Source: Dictyoglomus turgidum DSM 6724 | GTDB taxonomy: Bacteria > Dictyoglomota > Dictyoglomia > Dictyoglomales > Dictyoglomaceae | Direction: 5' to 3' | DNA length: 64,000 nt | Assembly (NCBI RefSeq): GCF_000021645.1 | Contig: NC_011661.1 | Span: 1 to 64,000, forward strand | In this document: one piece after another, positions 54,294-63,418 of the stretch | How positions within the stretch are numbered: position 1 is the first letter of the stretch | Layout: every line of letters begins with the position of its first letter | Made by a program: the position numbers and the translations under genes | The notes under the pieces: model-generated | Seen by the model: only the letters and a program-made list of their open reading frames with translations | Database searches by the model: none | Told to the model about the DNA's origin: nothing

Positions 54294-55317
54294 AATAAAA
54301 AGGATTTCCTTTGAGTTAAAGACCTATGAGTATATAAAACCTTTCCGCATAGCTCCTGGAACTGCTTCCCATACCCATAATTTGGAGGTAAAAATAGAAA
54401 CCGAAGAAGGTTATATAGGCTTAGGAGAAGCATCCCCTTCTTTTAGGGTTACTGGGGAGAGGATAGAATCTCTGATACCTTTAGAAAGTTTTGTTAATGA
54501 ACTCTTAAAAGGAAAGGATACTAAAAATTTTAGAAAAATATTTGAAATAACAGATAAATTTTTTGCTTTTCCAAGTCTAAAAACAGCCTTACAATATGCA
54601 ATTCTTGATGCTTTAAGTGAAGAACTAAGCTTACCAGTATACCAAATATTAGGGGGAGCAAAAGAAAAAATAGAAACGGATAAAACAGTGAGCATAGGAA
54701 GTGTGGAAGAAAGAGTTAGAGAAGCAGAAGAAATCTTTAAAGAGGGCTTTAAGGTGATAAAGGTAAAGATAGGATTGGACTTACGTGAAGATATAGAAAC
54801 CATGGAAGAGCTGGTAAAAAGAATAAAAGGAGTAAAGTACATTGTAGATGCTAATACTGCTTACAACCCAAAACAAGCAGTAATTTTTACTAAAGAACTC
54901 TACAAAAAAGGTATTGATATAGAGTTATTAGAACAACCAGTACCTGCTCATGACTTGGAAGGGTTAAAATATGTGAGATTTAATTCTCCTTTCCCTATTG
55001 CTGGAGATGAGAGCATTAAGAATAAATATGAGGCTTTAGAAGTTATAAAAATGGAAGCTGTAGACTATATAAACATAAAACTTATGAAATGCGGTATATC
55101 CGATGCCTTAGCTATAGTAGAAATGGCCAATACAGCTAACATAAAACTTATGATAGGATGCATGGGAGAATCAAGCCTTGGAATAAATCAAAGTGTTCAC
55201 CTTTCAGCAGGCCTTGGTGTCTTTGAATTTCATGATCTTGACAGCGCACTAATGATAAAAGAGGACAAATTTAGGGGAAAGTATAAGATAAGAATTCCCT
55301 ATTATTATCTTGTATAA
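54286..55317 (+). CDS. Dipeptide epimerase (enolase superfamily)
   Basis: The 343-residue protein is a muconate-lactonising-enzyme-like member of the enolase superfamily. It has the KxK base (KVKIGLD), metal ligands in VDANTAYN, LLEQPV and GDESI, and the second base lysine in NIKLMKCG. This pattern fits L-Ala-D/L-Glu type dipeptide epimerases, which recycle cell-wall peptides, although the specific dipeptide cannot be told. It is the last gene of the dcd-to-zwf run. Confidence 0.85.
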   Translation: MAKIKRISFELKTYEYIKPFRIAPGTASHTHNLEVKIETEEGYIGLGEASPSFRVTGERIESLIPLESFVNELLKGKDTKNFRKIFEITDKFFAFPSLKTALQYAILDALSEELSLPVYQILGGAKEKIETDKTVSIGSVEERVREAEEIFKEGFKVIKVKIGLDLREDIETMEELVKRIKGVKYIVDANTAYNPKQAVIFTKELYKKGIDIELLEQPVPAHDLEGLKYVRFNSPFPIAGDESIKNKYEALEVIKMEAVDYINIKLMKCGISDALAIVEMANTANIKLMIGCMGESSLGINQSVHLSAGLGVFEFHDLDSALMIKEDKFRGKYKIRIPYYYLV

Positions 55318-55364
55318 TATATTATGGTTTCCTCAAAACAAAATTCACAGAAGGGGGTGAAACA

Positions 55365-56768
55365 ATGAAAGCCATAGTACTTGCGGGAGGAAAAGGAACA
55401 AGACTTTGGCCTCTTTCAAGAGAAAAATTTTCAAAACAGTTTATAAAACTATTACCGGATAAATCTCTCTTAGAAGATACTTATGAAAGGCTCATAAAGT
55501 TCTTTAAGCCAGAAGACATTCTAACCATAACCAATAAAGAGTATTTCTATTTTGTAAAAAGCATAACTGATAAATTTGACAAAAGTATGAGCCATAACAC
55601 TCTCCTTGAGCCAGTAGGGAAAAACACTGCTCCTGCTATAGCTCTTGCTTTAAAATACATATTAGAGAAGATAAATGGAAACCCTGAAGAAGAGGTATTT
55701 ATCTTTCCCTCTGATCATCTTATAGAACCTCAAGAAAAATTCATAGAGTACCTTAATAAAAGCCTTTCTGCCGTTAACTCAGGATTTATTACTACTTTTG
55801 GAATAAAACCTACAAAACCTGAGACAGGATATGGATACATTAAAGCAGGAGAAAATATGGGAGATTTCTTTAAAGTTGAAAAATTCATAGAAAAGCCATC
55901 CTTAGAATTGGCAGAAAAATTCCTAAAAGAAGGAAACTATTTCTGGAATGCAGGAATTTTTGCCTTCAAGATCTCAGTAATGTTGGAAGAGTTTGAAAAA
56001 TATCAAGAAGAAATTTATACCTTGATAACTAAAGGAAGTTATAGAGAAGTACTTGAGAATTTCCATAAAATGCCATCCATATCCATAGACTATGCCATTG
56101 CAGAAAAATCTGATAGAGTTGCAGTTATACCCATGGAGCTTATCTGGAGCGATTTAGGTTCTTGGGATTCTTTCTATGAAGTGAAAGAAAAGGATCCTAA
56201 TGGAAATGTATTATTAGGAGATGTATATGCAATAAATACAAGAAACTCCCTTGTATTCAGCAACAAAAGGCTTGTAGGAACTATTGGAATTGAGGATGCT
56301 ATTATTGTAGAAACCGATGATGCCATACTCATAAGTAAGAGAGGGAGCGGACAAGAAGTCAAAAAACTTCTTGAAATCCTCGAAAATGAAGGAAGGAATG
56401 AAATAATCTATCATACTGAGGTTTATAGACCATGGGGTATGTATAAACTTTTGGAAAAAAATGGAGATTATATAATAAGAAAACTCATAATAAAAGAAGG
56501 TGCTTCTCTAACTTGTCATCTCCATAAAAAAAGGACAGAACATTGGATAGTGCTCAAGGGTATTGCTGAAGCAGATATTGAGAATCGTAAATATTATGTA
56601 TACGAAGGAGAAAGTATTTTTGTGCCTAAAGGAAAACCCCATCAGTTAAAGAACGCAGGAGAAAACCCTTTAGAGATTATTGAAATCCAAAGTGGCGAAA
56701 TCTTAAGCGAAGACGACATTGAAATCTTTACAAAAGATGAAGAAGAATTAGAAGAAAAATTAAGGTAG
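55365..56768 (+). CDS. manC: Mannose-1-phosphate guanylyltransferase / mannose-6-phosphate isomerase
   Basis: The 467-residue protein makes GDP-mannose for surface polysaccharides. The nucleotidyltransferase domain starts IVLAGGKGTRLWPLSR and includes FIEKP and FWNAGIFAF. A C-terminal cupin (about 350-460, HLHKKRTEHWIVLKG, VPKGKPHQLKN) matches the type II isomerase of bifunctional ManC/AlgA proteins. GGGGGTGA precedes the ATG. It appears monocistronic and ends in a shared terminator. Confidence 0.93.
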   Translation: MKAIVLAGGKGTRLWPLSREKFSKQFIKLLPDKSLLEDTYERLIKFFKPEDILTITNKEYFYFVKSITDKFDKSMSHNTLLEPVGKNTAPAIALALKYILEKINGNPEEEVFIFPSDHLIEPQEKFIEYLNKSLSAVNSGFITTFGIKPTKPETGYGYIKAGENMGDFFKVEKFIEKPSLELAEKFLKEGNYFWNAGIFAFKISVMLEEFEKYQEEIYTLITKGSYREVLENFHKMPSISIDYAIAEKSDRVAVIPMELIWSDLGSWDSFYEVKEKDPNGNVLLGDVYAINTRNSLVFSNKRLVGTIGIEDAIIVETDDAILISKRGSGQEVKKLLEILENEGRNEIIYHTEVYRPWGMYKLLEKNGDYIIRKLIIKEGASLTCHLHKKRTEHWIVLKGIAEADIENRKYYVYEGESIFVPKGKPHQLKNAGENPLEIIEIQSGEILSEDDIEIFTKDEEELEEKLR

Positions 56769-56786
56769 GGGTGACACCCCTACCTT
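56762..56786. terminator. Bidirectional terminator between manC and the Na/Pi gene
   Basis: AAGGTAGGGGTG and CACCCCTACCTT are perfect 12-bp arms around one base. The stem includes the stop codon of manC (56766-56768) and of the convergent gene (56780-56782). Confidence 0.85.
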
Positions 56787-58429
56787 AAAAGAGTTTTTTC
56801 CCTCTTTGAATTATTAACCTCATAAAACTCTTGAGCTATATTTACACAGTGATCCCCTATTCTTTCAAGGTCTATAAGAAGATCACTAAAAATTACTCCT
56901 GCTATAGGATTACATATACCCTTTTTCATTCTTTCTATGTGAGATTCCTTTGACTCTTTCACTTTATAATCAATCCTTTCTTCCCTTTGAAGGACTTCAT
57001 CAAGATAATTTGCAGTACTCTCCTTTATCATTGCAAAAGAATCTCTGATGTTATCATAAATAATCTTTCTCAGCTCCTCCAAATCTTTCCAAGCATATTC
57101 GGTAAATTCAATTCTCTCGGAATTTTTAGCCTCAACCTTTTCCATAACATTGGTAAGGTGATCAGCAATCCTCTCCACATCATCCACAGCCCTTAATATG
57201 GCATTAAGTTCTTTTGCTTCACCCTCGGACAAAGAGTCAATAGAAAGTTGGGTAAGATAATTTATTAACGAAGCCTTTAAACCATCGGTTATATCTTCAA
57301 TAGTCAATATATCTTTATAATGCTGAGTATTATTCTGAAACAAAGAATCCATAGTAAGATTATACATCTCATCCACAATATCACACATCCTAATAAGCTC
57401 ATTCTTAGCAGCCTCAAGAGCAGCAGAAGGGGTATTTAAAAGTTGAGGCTTAAGAAAGGACGCCTCTCTTCTATAAATTCTTTCTTCTCCAGGGAGAACT
57501 TTCTTTATAAGCTCTGCATATTGCTTGGTAAAGAAGATCCATATAGATGCCCAGAGCACATTAAAGAAAGTATGAGCATTAGCAACTTGTCTTGCTACCT
57601 CAGCAGAAGTAAGAGAAACAAACCTTTCAAAAATTCCTAAAAAGGGAAAGATAAGTACTACTCCAATGACATTAAAAAATAAATGGGCAAGCGCAGCTCT
57701 TTTTGCAGAAATACTTGTACCAATAGAGGCAAGAAGAGCGGTAACACATGTTCCAATATTAGCACCTAATATCACAGGGACCGCAGAAGTCAAATCAATT
57801 GCTCCCTTTGCTGCAAGAGCTACCACAATACTCGTAGTAACACTACTACTTTGAATAATTGCAGTTATAATTGCTCCTACAAGTATTCCTAAGACAGGGT
57901 TTTTTCCCATTGAGATTATCGCATTATGAAAAGGTTCCCAAGTTCTCAAGGCATGTAAAGAAGAATCCATTAAAGAAATACCCATAAATATCATACCAAA
58001 ACCAATTAAAGCCTCACCAATATTTCGGATATACTTCCTTTTTCCGGCAAAAAATAAAAGAAAACCTAAAAAAAGAAAATAAGGTGCCACATCAGTTAAC
58101 TTAAAAGCAACCAGTTGAGCAGTTATAGTTGTTCCTATGTTTGCCCCAAAGATGATACCAAGAGCACCTTCTAATGTCAAAAGTCCTGCATTTACAAAAG
58201 CTACTGTCAAAACAGTAACTGCACTACTACTTTGAACTATTGCAGTTACAAGAGTACCAATTAAAAGACCTCTAAAGGGAGAAGAATTTAATTTCTCGAA
58301 GATGGAACGAAGTTTAGACCCAACAGCTTTTTCAAATCCTGAGCTCATTTGGAGAATACCATAGAGGAAAAGACCTAAACCGCCAAAGAGAAGTCCCACA
58401 TCTTTGTAAGTTAAAGGAAAACTACTCAT
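56780..58429 (-). CDS. Na/Pi cotransporter with PhoU-like domain
   Basis: The 549-residue protein has two copies of the Na/Pi symporter repeat, each with a QSSS motif (AIVQSSSAVTVLT and AIIQSSSVTTSIV), about nine membrane segments, and a cytoplasmic helical PhoU-like domain (about 340-540). It should import phosphate with sodium. GGGAGA precedes the ATG, and TATAAT lies on the minus strand at 58474-58479. Confidence 0.92.
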   Translation of the reverse strand: MSSFPLTYKDVGLLFGGLGLFLYGILQMSSGFEKAVGSKLRSIFEKLNSSPFRGLLIGTLVTAIVQSSSAVTVLTVAFVNAGLLTLEGALGIIFGANIGTTITAQLVAFKLTDVAPYFLFLGFLLFFAGKRKYIRNIGEALIGFGMIFMGISLMDSSLHALRTWEPFHNAIISMGKNPVLGILVGAIITAIIQSSSVTTSIVVALAAKGAIDLTSAVPVILGANIGTCVTALLASIGTSISAKRAALAHLFFNVIGVVLIFPFLGIFERFVSLTSAEVARQVANAHTFFNVLWASIWIFFTKQYAELIKKVLPGEERIYRREASFLKPQLLNTPSAALEAAKNELIRMCDIVDEMYNLTMDSLFQNNTQHYKDILTIEDITDGLKASLINYLTQLSIDSLSEGEAKELNAILRAVDDVERIADHLTNVMEKVEAKNSERIEFTEYAWKDLEELRKIIYDNIRDSFAMIKESTANYLDEVLQREERIDYKVKESKESHIERMKKGICNPIAGVIFSDLLIDLERIGDHCVNIAQEFYEVNNSKREKTLLR

Positions 58430-58545
58430 ATATCAGTCTCCCTTTATTTATAAAAATTTATCACACCAAAGGTATTATATCATTAATAAATCACCTCCCC
58501 TTATTTTTAATCTATTTTTAACTTTTTTAATCTTTTCTTAAATTT

Positions 58546-59559
58546 TTACCATCTATATCCTTCCCATAATACCTTGAGAGGTATGTATCTACGATTATAA
58601 TAAGGAGATCTTTTAAGAAGAATATATCTAACCACAGGTCTAAAGAGTTTTATAAAAAATATCTTATATCCCAAAGCTTTCTTTACATCCTCCACGTAGT
58701 CTTCAATGGTTCTCCTTTGATAATGAAGTAAATTTTCGCTCTCTGTAGTATCCATCCAGTCTGTGGCAAAAGGTATGTTGGAAAAAGCCTCTTCAGGAAG
58801 CATCCCCACTCCAATACCTTCAAGAACTTTCTCCAATATCTCCCTATAATAATACCAACATCTCGGACCACCACCTATAAGAAGAACCTTACCCCATATT
58901 TTCTCGCTTCTTACTCCCTTTGCAATGGCATATCCTACATCTTTTGTATGCACATATTCCATTCTGTTATTCAAAGGCACATCAAACATTCCCTTATCAA
59001 GTTTTAAATTTACAGGAAGAGAAGCTGCAAGCCTATATATAGCCCAAGTTAAATTAGAGTTTTTTATTAGATTCTCACACTCTACTTTATGCCTGGAATA
59101 GTGTTCTGGAGGATTTACAGGATCGTCTACCCTTCTTGGAGGATCTAAATGTTGAGTTAAGCCAAAAACATGTACCGAAGAAGTGAAAATAATCTTCTTA
59201 GGAGATGGCATTTCCTCCATAGCAGATATCAAATTTTTTGTTCCTATAACATTAATTTTATAAGCGATGTCAGGCACTGTTTCCGACTCAAGCCCTGTTG
59301 CTGAAAGCTTTGGAATAATAAAAGCAAGATGAACTATTACATCCTGACCTTCAAGAGCTTTTTTAATGTCTTCAATTTTTGTAATATCTCCCCAAAATAC
59401 TTCAATACCATCCCCATATAATTTTTTTAAGTTCTTAAAAATCCTTATATTTTTCTTTGTCTTCAAATCAAAACATCTTACCCTGTCTCCCTGATTAATC
59501 AACTCATGAATAGCGCTTTGCCCTATATTACCAAAAGCACCTGTAATTAAAACCCTCAT
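58546..59559 (-). CDS. NAD-dependent epimerase/dehydratase
   Basis: The 337-residue short-chain dehydrogenase-like protein has the NAD motif VLITGAFGNIGQSA, the acidic residue after strand 2 (CFDLKTK), the SSVHVFG Ser and the active-site YSRHK. Its extended form suggests a sugar-nucleotide or related epimerase/reductase, substrate unknown. It lies one base after a TetR gene and is probably regulated by it. Confidence 0.85.
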   Translation of the reverse strand: MRVLITGAFGNIGQSAIHELINQGDRVRCFDLKTKKNIRIFKNLKKLYGDGIEVFWGDITKIEDIKKALEGQDVIVHLAFIIPKLSATGLESETVPDIAYKINVIGTKNLISAMEEMPSPKKIIFTSSVHVFGLTQHLDPPRRVDDPVNPPEHYSRHKVECENLIKNSNLTWAIYRLAASLPVNLKLDKGMFDVPLNNRMEYVHTKDVGYAIAKGVRSEKIWGKVLLIGGGPRCWYYYREILEKVLEGIGVGMLPEEAFSNIPFATDWMDTTESENLLHYQRRTIEDYVEDVKKALGYKIFFIKLFRPVVRYILLKRSPYYNRRYIPLKVLWEGYRW

Positions 59560-59560
59560 A

Positions 59561-60145
59561 TTAAAAACCTCCCTTTTCTATTTCAGAAATGATTATTCTA
59601 ATACCTTCTCTCGCAATTTTTTCCCAATCTTCTTCTTCAGCAAAAATCTGTTGAAGAATAGTTCCAATAGAGAAGGAAATTAAAATACAAGAGATTATAT
59701 TTGAATCTACATCTTTCAAGCTTCCTTCTTTTTTACCTTTTTCAATCAAAAAACTAAAATAACTTTTATATTTTTTGAAATACTCTCTGAGTTTCTCAAG
59801 TATTTCTTTATCCTTTATCCCTTGTCTTAAAAATTCTAAAAAAAGAAAAAACTTTTCCTTAGACTCCTTAAATATCTCCCTAAATATCTCTGACATCCTT
59901 ATTATCCCAGAAGACACTCTGTCTTCATCCTCCAAATATCCATCAATCTTTACCGAAAGATCAAAAAGCCACCTATCCAAGATTTCAAGAAAAAAAGCCT
60001 CCTTAGTAGGAAAATAATGAAAAAAAGCACCTTTACTTACTCCAGCCCTTTCACATATATCGGATATACTGGTGGCATCATAGCCTTTTTGAGAGAAAAG
60101 CTTCTCTCCACTTAAAATTAGTTTGCTTTTGGTATCAAGTTTCAT
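59561..60145 (-). CDS. TetR family regulator
   Basis: The 194-residue protein has the TetR helix-turn-helix (YDATSISDICERAGVSKGAFFHYFPTKEAFF) and a helical ligand domain. ATG 60145 with AAGGAGG upstream is chosen over a TTG at 60169 that would overlap the operator. The nearby palindrome implies autoregulation. It is cotranscribed with the epimerase. Confidence 0.92.
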   Translation of the reverse strand: MKLDTKSKLILSGEKLFSQKGYDATSISDICERAGVSKGAFFHYFPTKEAFFLEILDRWLFDLSVKIDGYLEDEDRVSSGIIRMSEIFREIFKESKEKFFLFLEFLRQGIKDKEILEKLREYFKKYKSYFSFLIEKGKKEGSLKDVDSNIISCILISFSIGTILQQIFAEEEDWEKIAREGIRIIISEIEKGGF

Positions 60146-60162
60146 CTTTAAAACCTCCTTAT

Positions 60163-60180
60163 ATACCAACCAGTCGGTAT
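60163..60180. promoter_or_regulatory. TetR-type operator
   Basis: ATACCAACCAGTCGGTAT is symmetric at 14 of 18 positions, with ATACC/GGTAT ends typical of TetR/AcrR operators. It lies just upstream of the TetR ribosome site and just downstream of a minus-strand TATAAT. Confidence 0.7.
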
Positions 60181-60271
60181 GTAAATATTATAACAAAAAA
60201 TTTTTTAACGTAAAAATATATTTTTTAAATAAAATTTAACATAAAATTATTGACTTTCATCAATTTTTGAT

Positions 60272-60300
60272 TAATCATATCAGTATGAAAAGTATGATTA
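60272..60300 (+). promoter_or_regulatory. Inverted repeat upstream of the AbrB-ABC operon
   Basis: TAATCATA (60272-60279) and TATGATTA (60293-60300) are perfect 8-bp arms 13 bases apart, followed immediately by the GGGAGG ribosome site. TTGACT at 60250-60255 is a possible -35. The site could be bound by the AbrB-like protein encoded next. Confidence 0.5.
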
Positions 60301-60318
60301 GGGAGGTAAAATTGACAA

Positions 60319-60564
60319 ATGAATAGAAAAATTTACGGAATGGCAACCCTCAGTGAGAGAGGTCAAATCGTAATTCCTCAAGAAGCCAGAGAAGACTTAG
60401 ACTTAAAACCAGGAGACAAATTAATCGTCATGTGTGTAGGACCTAAAAATGCCTTAATGCTTGTAAAATCTGATTCTCTCCTTGAGCTATTCTCGGAGCT
60501 TACAAAAGAACTCTCAGAGCTTGAAAAATTTATATCTAACATAAAGGAGGCAGAGAAAGAATGA
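60319..60564 (+). CDS. AbrB/SpoVT-type DNA-binding protein
   Basis: The 81-residue protein has the swapped-hairpin AbrB motif (YGMATLSERGQIVIPQEAREDLDLKPGDKLIV) and a helical C-terminus. It may be a transcription regulator of the ABC exporter that follows with a four-base overlap. No toxin gene is adjacent, so an antitoxin role is unlikely. Confidence 0.88.
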   Translation: MNRKIYGMATLSERGQIVIPQEAREDLDLKPGDKLIVMCVGPKNALMLVKSDSLLELFSELTKELSELEKFISNIKEAEKE

Positions 60565-61577
60565 AAGTAATTGAGGTTAAAGACTTAGCAAAGACTTACT
60601 ATTCGCCCTTTGGAAATATAGAGGCAGTGAAAGGAATATCCTTTGAGGTAGAAGAGGGAGAAATTTTTGGCTTTCTTGGTCCCAATGGCGCAGGAAAAAG
60701 TACCACCATAATGATGCTAACCACTCTTGTAAAACCTACAAAGGGCACAGCCAAAATTTTAGGATATGACGTAGTTCACCAACCCAACGAAGTAAGAAGA
60801 GTTATTGGATATGTCTCTCAAGACCTTACCGTAGACGACACCCTCACAGGTTGGGAAAATATGTACCTACAGGGCAGATTTTACCATCTACCTAAGGAAG
60901 TAATTAAACAGAGATCCGAAGAACTGTTAAAACTTTTAAGGCTTTATGAAAGGGCAAAAGATAAAGCAGAAACATATTCGGGAGGCATGAGAAAAAGACT
61001 TGATATAGCTATGGGTCTTATCCACAGACCTAAGATTTTATTCCTTGATGAACCTACCCTTGGGCTTGATGTACAAACAAGGCAGGACATATGGGAGTAT
61101 GTTCAAAAGATAAGGAAAGAAAATGGGATGACCATATTCTTAACAACTCACTATATGGAAGAGGCTGATTCATTATGTGATCGTATTGCCATTATAGATA
61201 AGGGGGAGATAAAAGCTCTTGATACTCCAAGAAGATTAAAAGATTCCATAGGTGGAGATCTCATATCCTTAAAAATTTCCAATGAAAGCTTAGAAGAAAT
61301 TTCCAAATTCCTTGAAAAGGTAAAAACTCTTGAGGTTGTCAAAAATATAACATCTCAAGATGGAAGATATACCATTGTAGCATCTAATGCAGAAAAACTT
61401 ATTCCTATGATATTTTCTATTGCCTATGAATCTAATATTAATATCTCATCCATAACCATGAAAAAGCCATCTTTAGATGACGTTTACCTTGCTTATACTG
61501 GTAAAGAGTTTAGAGATGAAGAGGGATCAAAAGAGGATGCTATGAGAATGAGAAGATTAGTAAGGAGGACGAGATAA
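60561..61577 (+). CDS. ABC exporter ATPase (DrrA-like)
   Basis: The 338-residue ATPase has Walker A GPNGAGKSTT, signature YSGGMRKRLDI, Walker B LFLDEPTLGLD, the His switch TTHYMEEAD and a C-terminal DrrA-type extension ending in a basic tail. It pairs with the following ABC-2 permease. The substrate is unknown; drug or lipid export is typical. Overlaps of four bases upstream and one downstream indicate a single transcript. Confidence 0.9.
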   Translation: MKVIEVKDLAKTYYSPFGNIEAVKGISFEVEEGEIFGFLGPNGAGKSTTIMMLTTLVKPTKGTAKILGYDVVHQPNEVRRVIGYVSQDLTVDDTLTGWENMYLQGRFYHLPKEVIKQRSEELLKLLRLYERAKDKAETYSGGMRKRLDIAMGLIHRPKILFLDEPTLGLDVQTRQDIWEYVQKIRKENGMTIFLTTHYMEEADSLCDRIAIIDKGEIKALDTPRRLKDSIGGDLISLKISNESLEEISKFLEKVKTLEVVKNITSQDGRYTIVASNAEKLIPMIFSIAYESNINISSITMKKPSLDDVYLAYTGKEFRDEEGSKEDAMRMRRLVRRTR

Positions 61578-62359
61578 TGAGAACGTTGATGTATGACACT
61601 TATTCAGTAATGTGGAGAGAACTAAAACATTGGATGGATCAAAAAGTAAGAATATTGGTATCTATATTTCAGCCCCTAATTTGGCTTGCCCTCATGGGAA
61701 ACGTAATGGCAAAACTTACAGACAACCCTTTTGGAAGACAGGCTTTTGGAGGTGCCAGTTATCTCTCCTTTATGACCCCTGGAATCATAGTTATGACCTC
61801 CCTTTTTGGGGGCATTTTTGGTGGAATCTCTGTAGTATGGGATAGAAGATGGGGATATTTAAATAAAATGCTCGCAGCACCTATTTCAAGAACAGCTATT
61901 CCTCTTGGGAAAATGCTTGCTACTGCCATCCAGGGAGCTTTTCAATCTCTTATTGTAGTCATAATTGCATCTCTTTTTGGAGTAGAATTTGCAACAGGAA
62001 TTCCAGGAATCATTGCCATAATTCTTCTTGCTGCATGCTTTAACTTTACCATGGCAGGACTTTCCATTGCTATAGCATCAAGGATAAAAACCATGGAAGT
62101 TTTAACAGCTGTAATAAACTTTCTTACAATGCCTTTAATGTTCACAAGTAGTGCCATGTTCCCAATAAACGTGATGCCCGATTGGCTTGCCACCATTGCA
62201 AGATGGAATCCTATAACCTACGTGGTAAATCCATTAAGAACTCTTGTGATAAGTGGTTGGGAGACAGGAGACCTAATAAAAGGATTTCTTTATGTACTTT
62301 TCCTCGCCATATTAATGCTTTTCATCGCAAGACATGAGTTCAAAAGAAGTATTGCATAA
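61577..62359 (+). CDS. ABC-2 type permease (DrrB-like)
   Basis: The 260-residue protein has about six membrane helices and the ABC-2 signature region (FGGIFGGISVVWDRRWGYLNKMLAAPISR). It also has MFPINVMPDWLATIARWNPITYVVNPLR near the end. It forms the membrane part of the exporter with the DrrA-like ATPase. A terminator follows. Confidence 0.9.
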   Translation: MRTLMYDTYSVMWRELKHWMDQKVRILVSIFQPLIWLALMGNVMAKLTDNPFGRQAFGGASYLSFMTPGIIVMTSLFGGIFGGISVVWDRRWGYLNKMLAAPISRTAIPLGKMLATAIQGAFQSLIVVIIASLFGVEFATGIPGIIAIILLAACFNFTMAGLSIAIASRIKTMEVLTAVINFLTMPLMFTSSAMFPINVMPDWLATIARWNPITYVVNPLRTLVISGWETGDLIKGFLYVLFLAILMLFIARHEFKRSIA

Positions 62360-62370
62360 AAAACAAAAGA

Positions 62371-62400
62371 AAGAGGGGGAGAAATTTCTCCCCCCCTCTT
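62371..62400. terminator. Terminator after the ABC exporter
   Basis: AAGAGGGGGAGAAA pairs with TTTCTC-C7-TCTT (two-base bulge), followed by ATTTAAAA. It separates the exporter from the convergent WYL gene, overlapping its stop. Confidence 0.65.
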
Positions 62401-63418
62401 ATTTAAAAACTCCGTATATCATACCTAATCTTCTAATCTCCTTCTTAATCTCATTTCTTAAAGATTCCGGTTCCAAAACCTCTGCATGAGCTCCATATCC
62501 CATTACCCATCTTTTTATCTCTTCTCTGTTTGCCATAATTTCATAAATTATGCTTCCATCAGGAAGTTCCTCTATACTTTGAGTCTCATGCCAAATCCTC
62601 TCTTTTATCCATCGTGCTTGATAAGGATCAAATTTTATTCTTATTCTTTCTACTTCTCCCTTATTTATCCTGAAGGCAGATTTTATATATTCATAAACAT
62701 TAAAATCTCTCGGTTTTCTAAACTCTTCATAGGTCTCCCTTATGTTTTTTATCCTATCAAGGGCAAAATCTCTTATTTCTTTTCTTAAATGACAATATCC
62801 ACAGAAGTACCAAACCCCCTCAAAATTATAAAGATGATAAGGATCTACCTTTCTTTCTGTAATTTTATCAGAGGAAAAAGAATGGTATTCTATTATGATA
62901 CTCTTCCTCTCTCTAATTGCCTTCAATATCTTCACAAATTTATCCCTTATATCTACCTTCGGTTTTATAAAAGTAAAAGGAATAGAAAGAGCACTTTCTA
63001 TAGAATCTGAGGGAATCACGTTATTATCTCTCAAAAACAATTCTAATTTATTTTTTAACCTCTCAAAATCTTCCTCAAAATCTGTACCTTTAAATTGATG
63101 AAGCATATTGGCAGTAATCAAAAGGGACAAAACTTCACCTTCGGTAAGCTTTGGAAAAGGAAATTCACTTTTTGAAAAGAGATAATAACCTCCATTAGCC
63201 TTACTATAAGCAATAGGCATTTTGAAGTCATCCCTCAAGGTCTTTATATCTCTTTTTATGGTTCTTACGCTGGTCTCTCCAAATTCATAGCTTATTTTTC
63301 TTGTAATTTCATCTAAACTAATATACTTGTTTTCTTTTATTAAAGAGAAAATCCTATATATTCTTGGAAGCATTTTCCTAAAGGCAAGCTTTCTATTACT
63401 ACTCACAGTTTTGCTCAT
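62399..63418 (-). CDS. WYL-domain transcription regulator
   Basis: The 339-residue protein has an N-terminal winged helix of the DeoR/HTH_11 type (KYISLDEITRKISYEFGETSVRTIKRDIKTLRDDFKMPI), a WYL domain (about 150-230, including YHLYNFEGVWYFCGYCHLR) and a C-terminal WCX-like extension. WYL proteins sense ligands or nucleic acids. Its ATG overlaps the end of cinA by four bases. Confidence 0.88.
   Translation of the reverse strand: MSKTVSSNRKLAFRKMLPRIYRIFSLIKENKYISLDEITRKISYEFGETSVRTIKRDIKTLRDDFKMPIAYSKANGGYYLFSKSEFPFPKLTEGEVLSLLITANMLHQFKGTDFEEDFERLKNKLELFLRDNNVIPSDSIESALSIPFTFIKPKVDIRDKFVKILKAIRERKSIIIEYHSFSSDKITERKVDPYHLYNFEGVWYFCGYCHLRKEIRDFALDRIKNIRETYEEFRKPRDFNVYEYIKSAFRINKGEVERIRIKFDPYQARWIKERIWHETQSIEELPDGSIIYEIMANREEIKRWVMGYGAHAEVLEPESLRNEIKKEIRRLGMIYGVFK

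Noticed and set aside
58474-58510. A tiny leader gene (GGGGAGGTGA, then ATG ATA TAA) before the Na/Pi transporter
   Set aside because: The likely -10 of the promoter lies downstream of this ribosome site, so it would not be transcribed from it.
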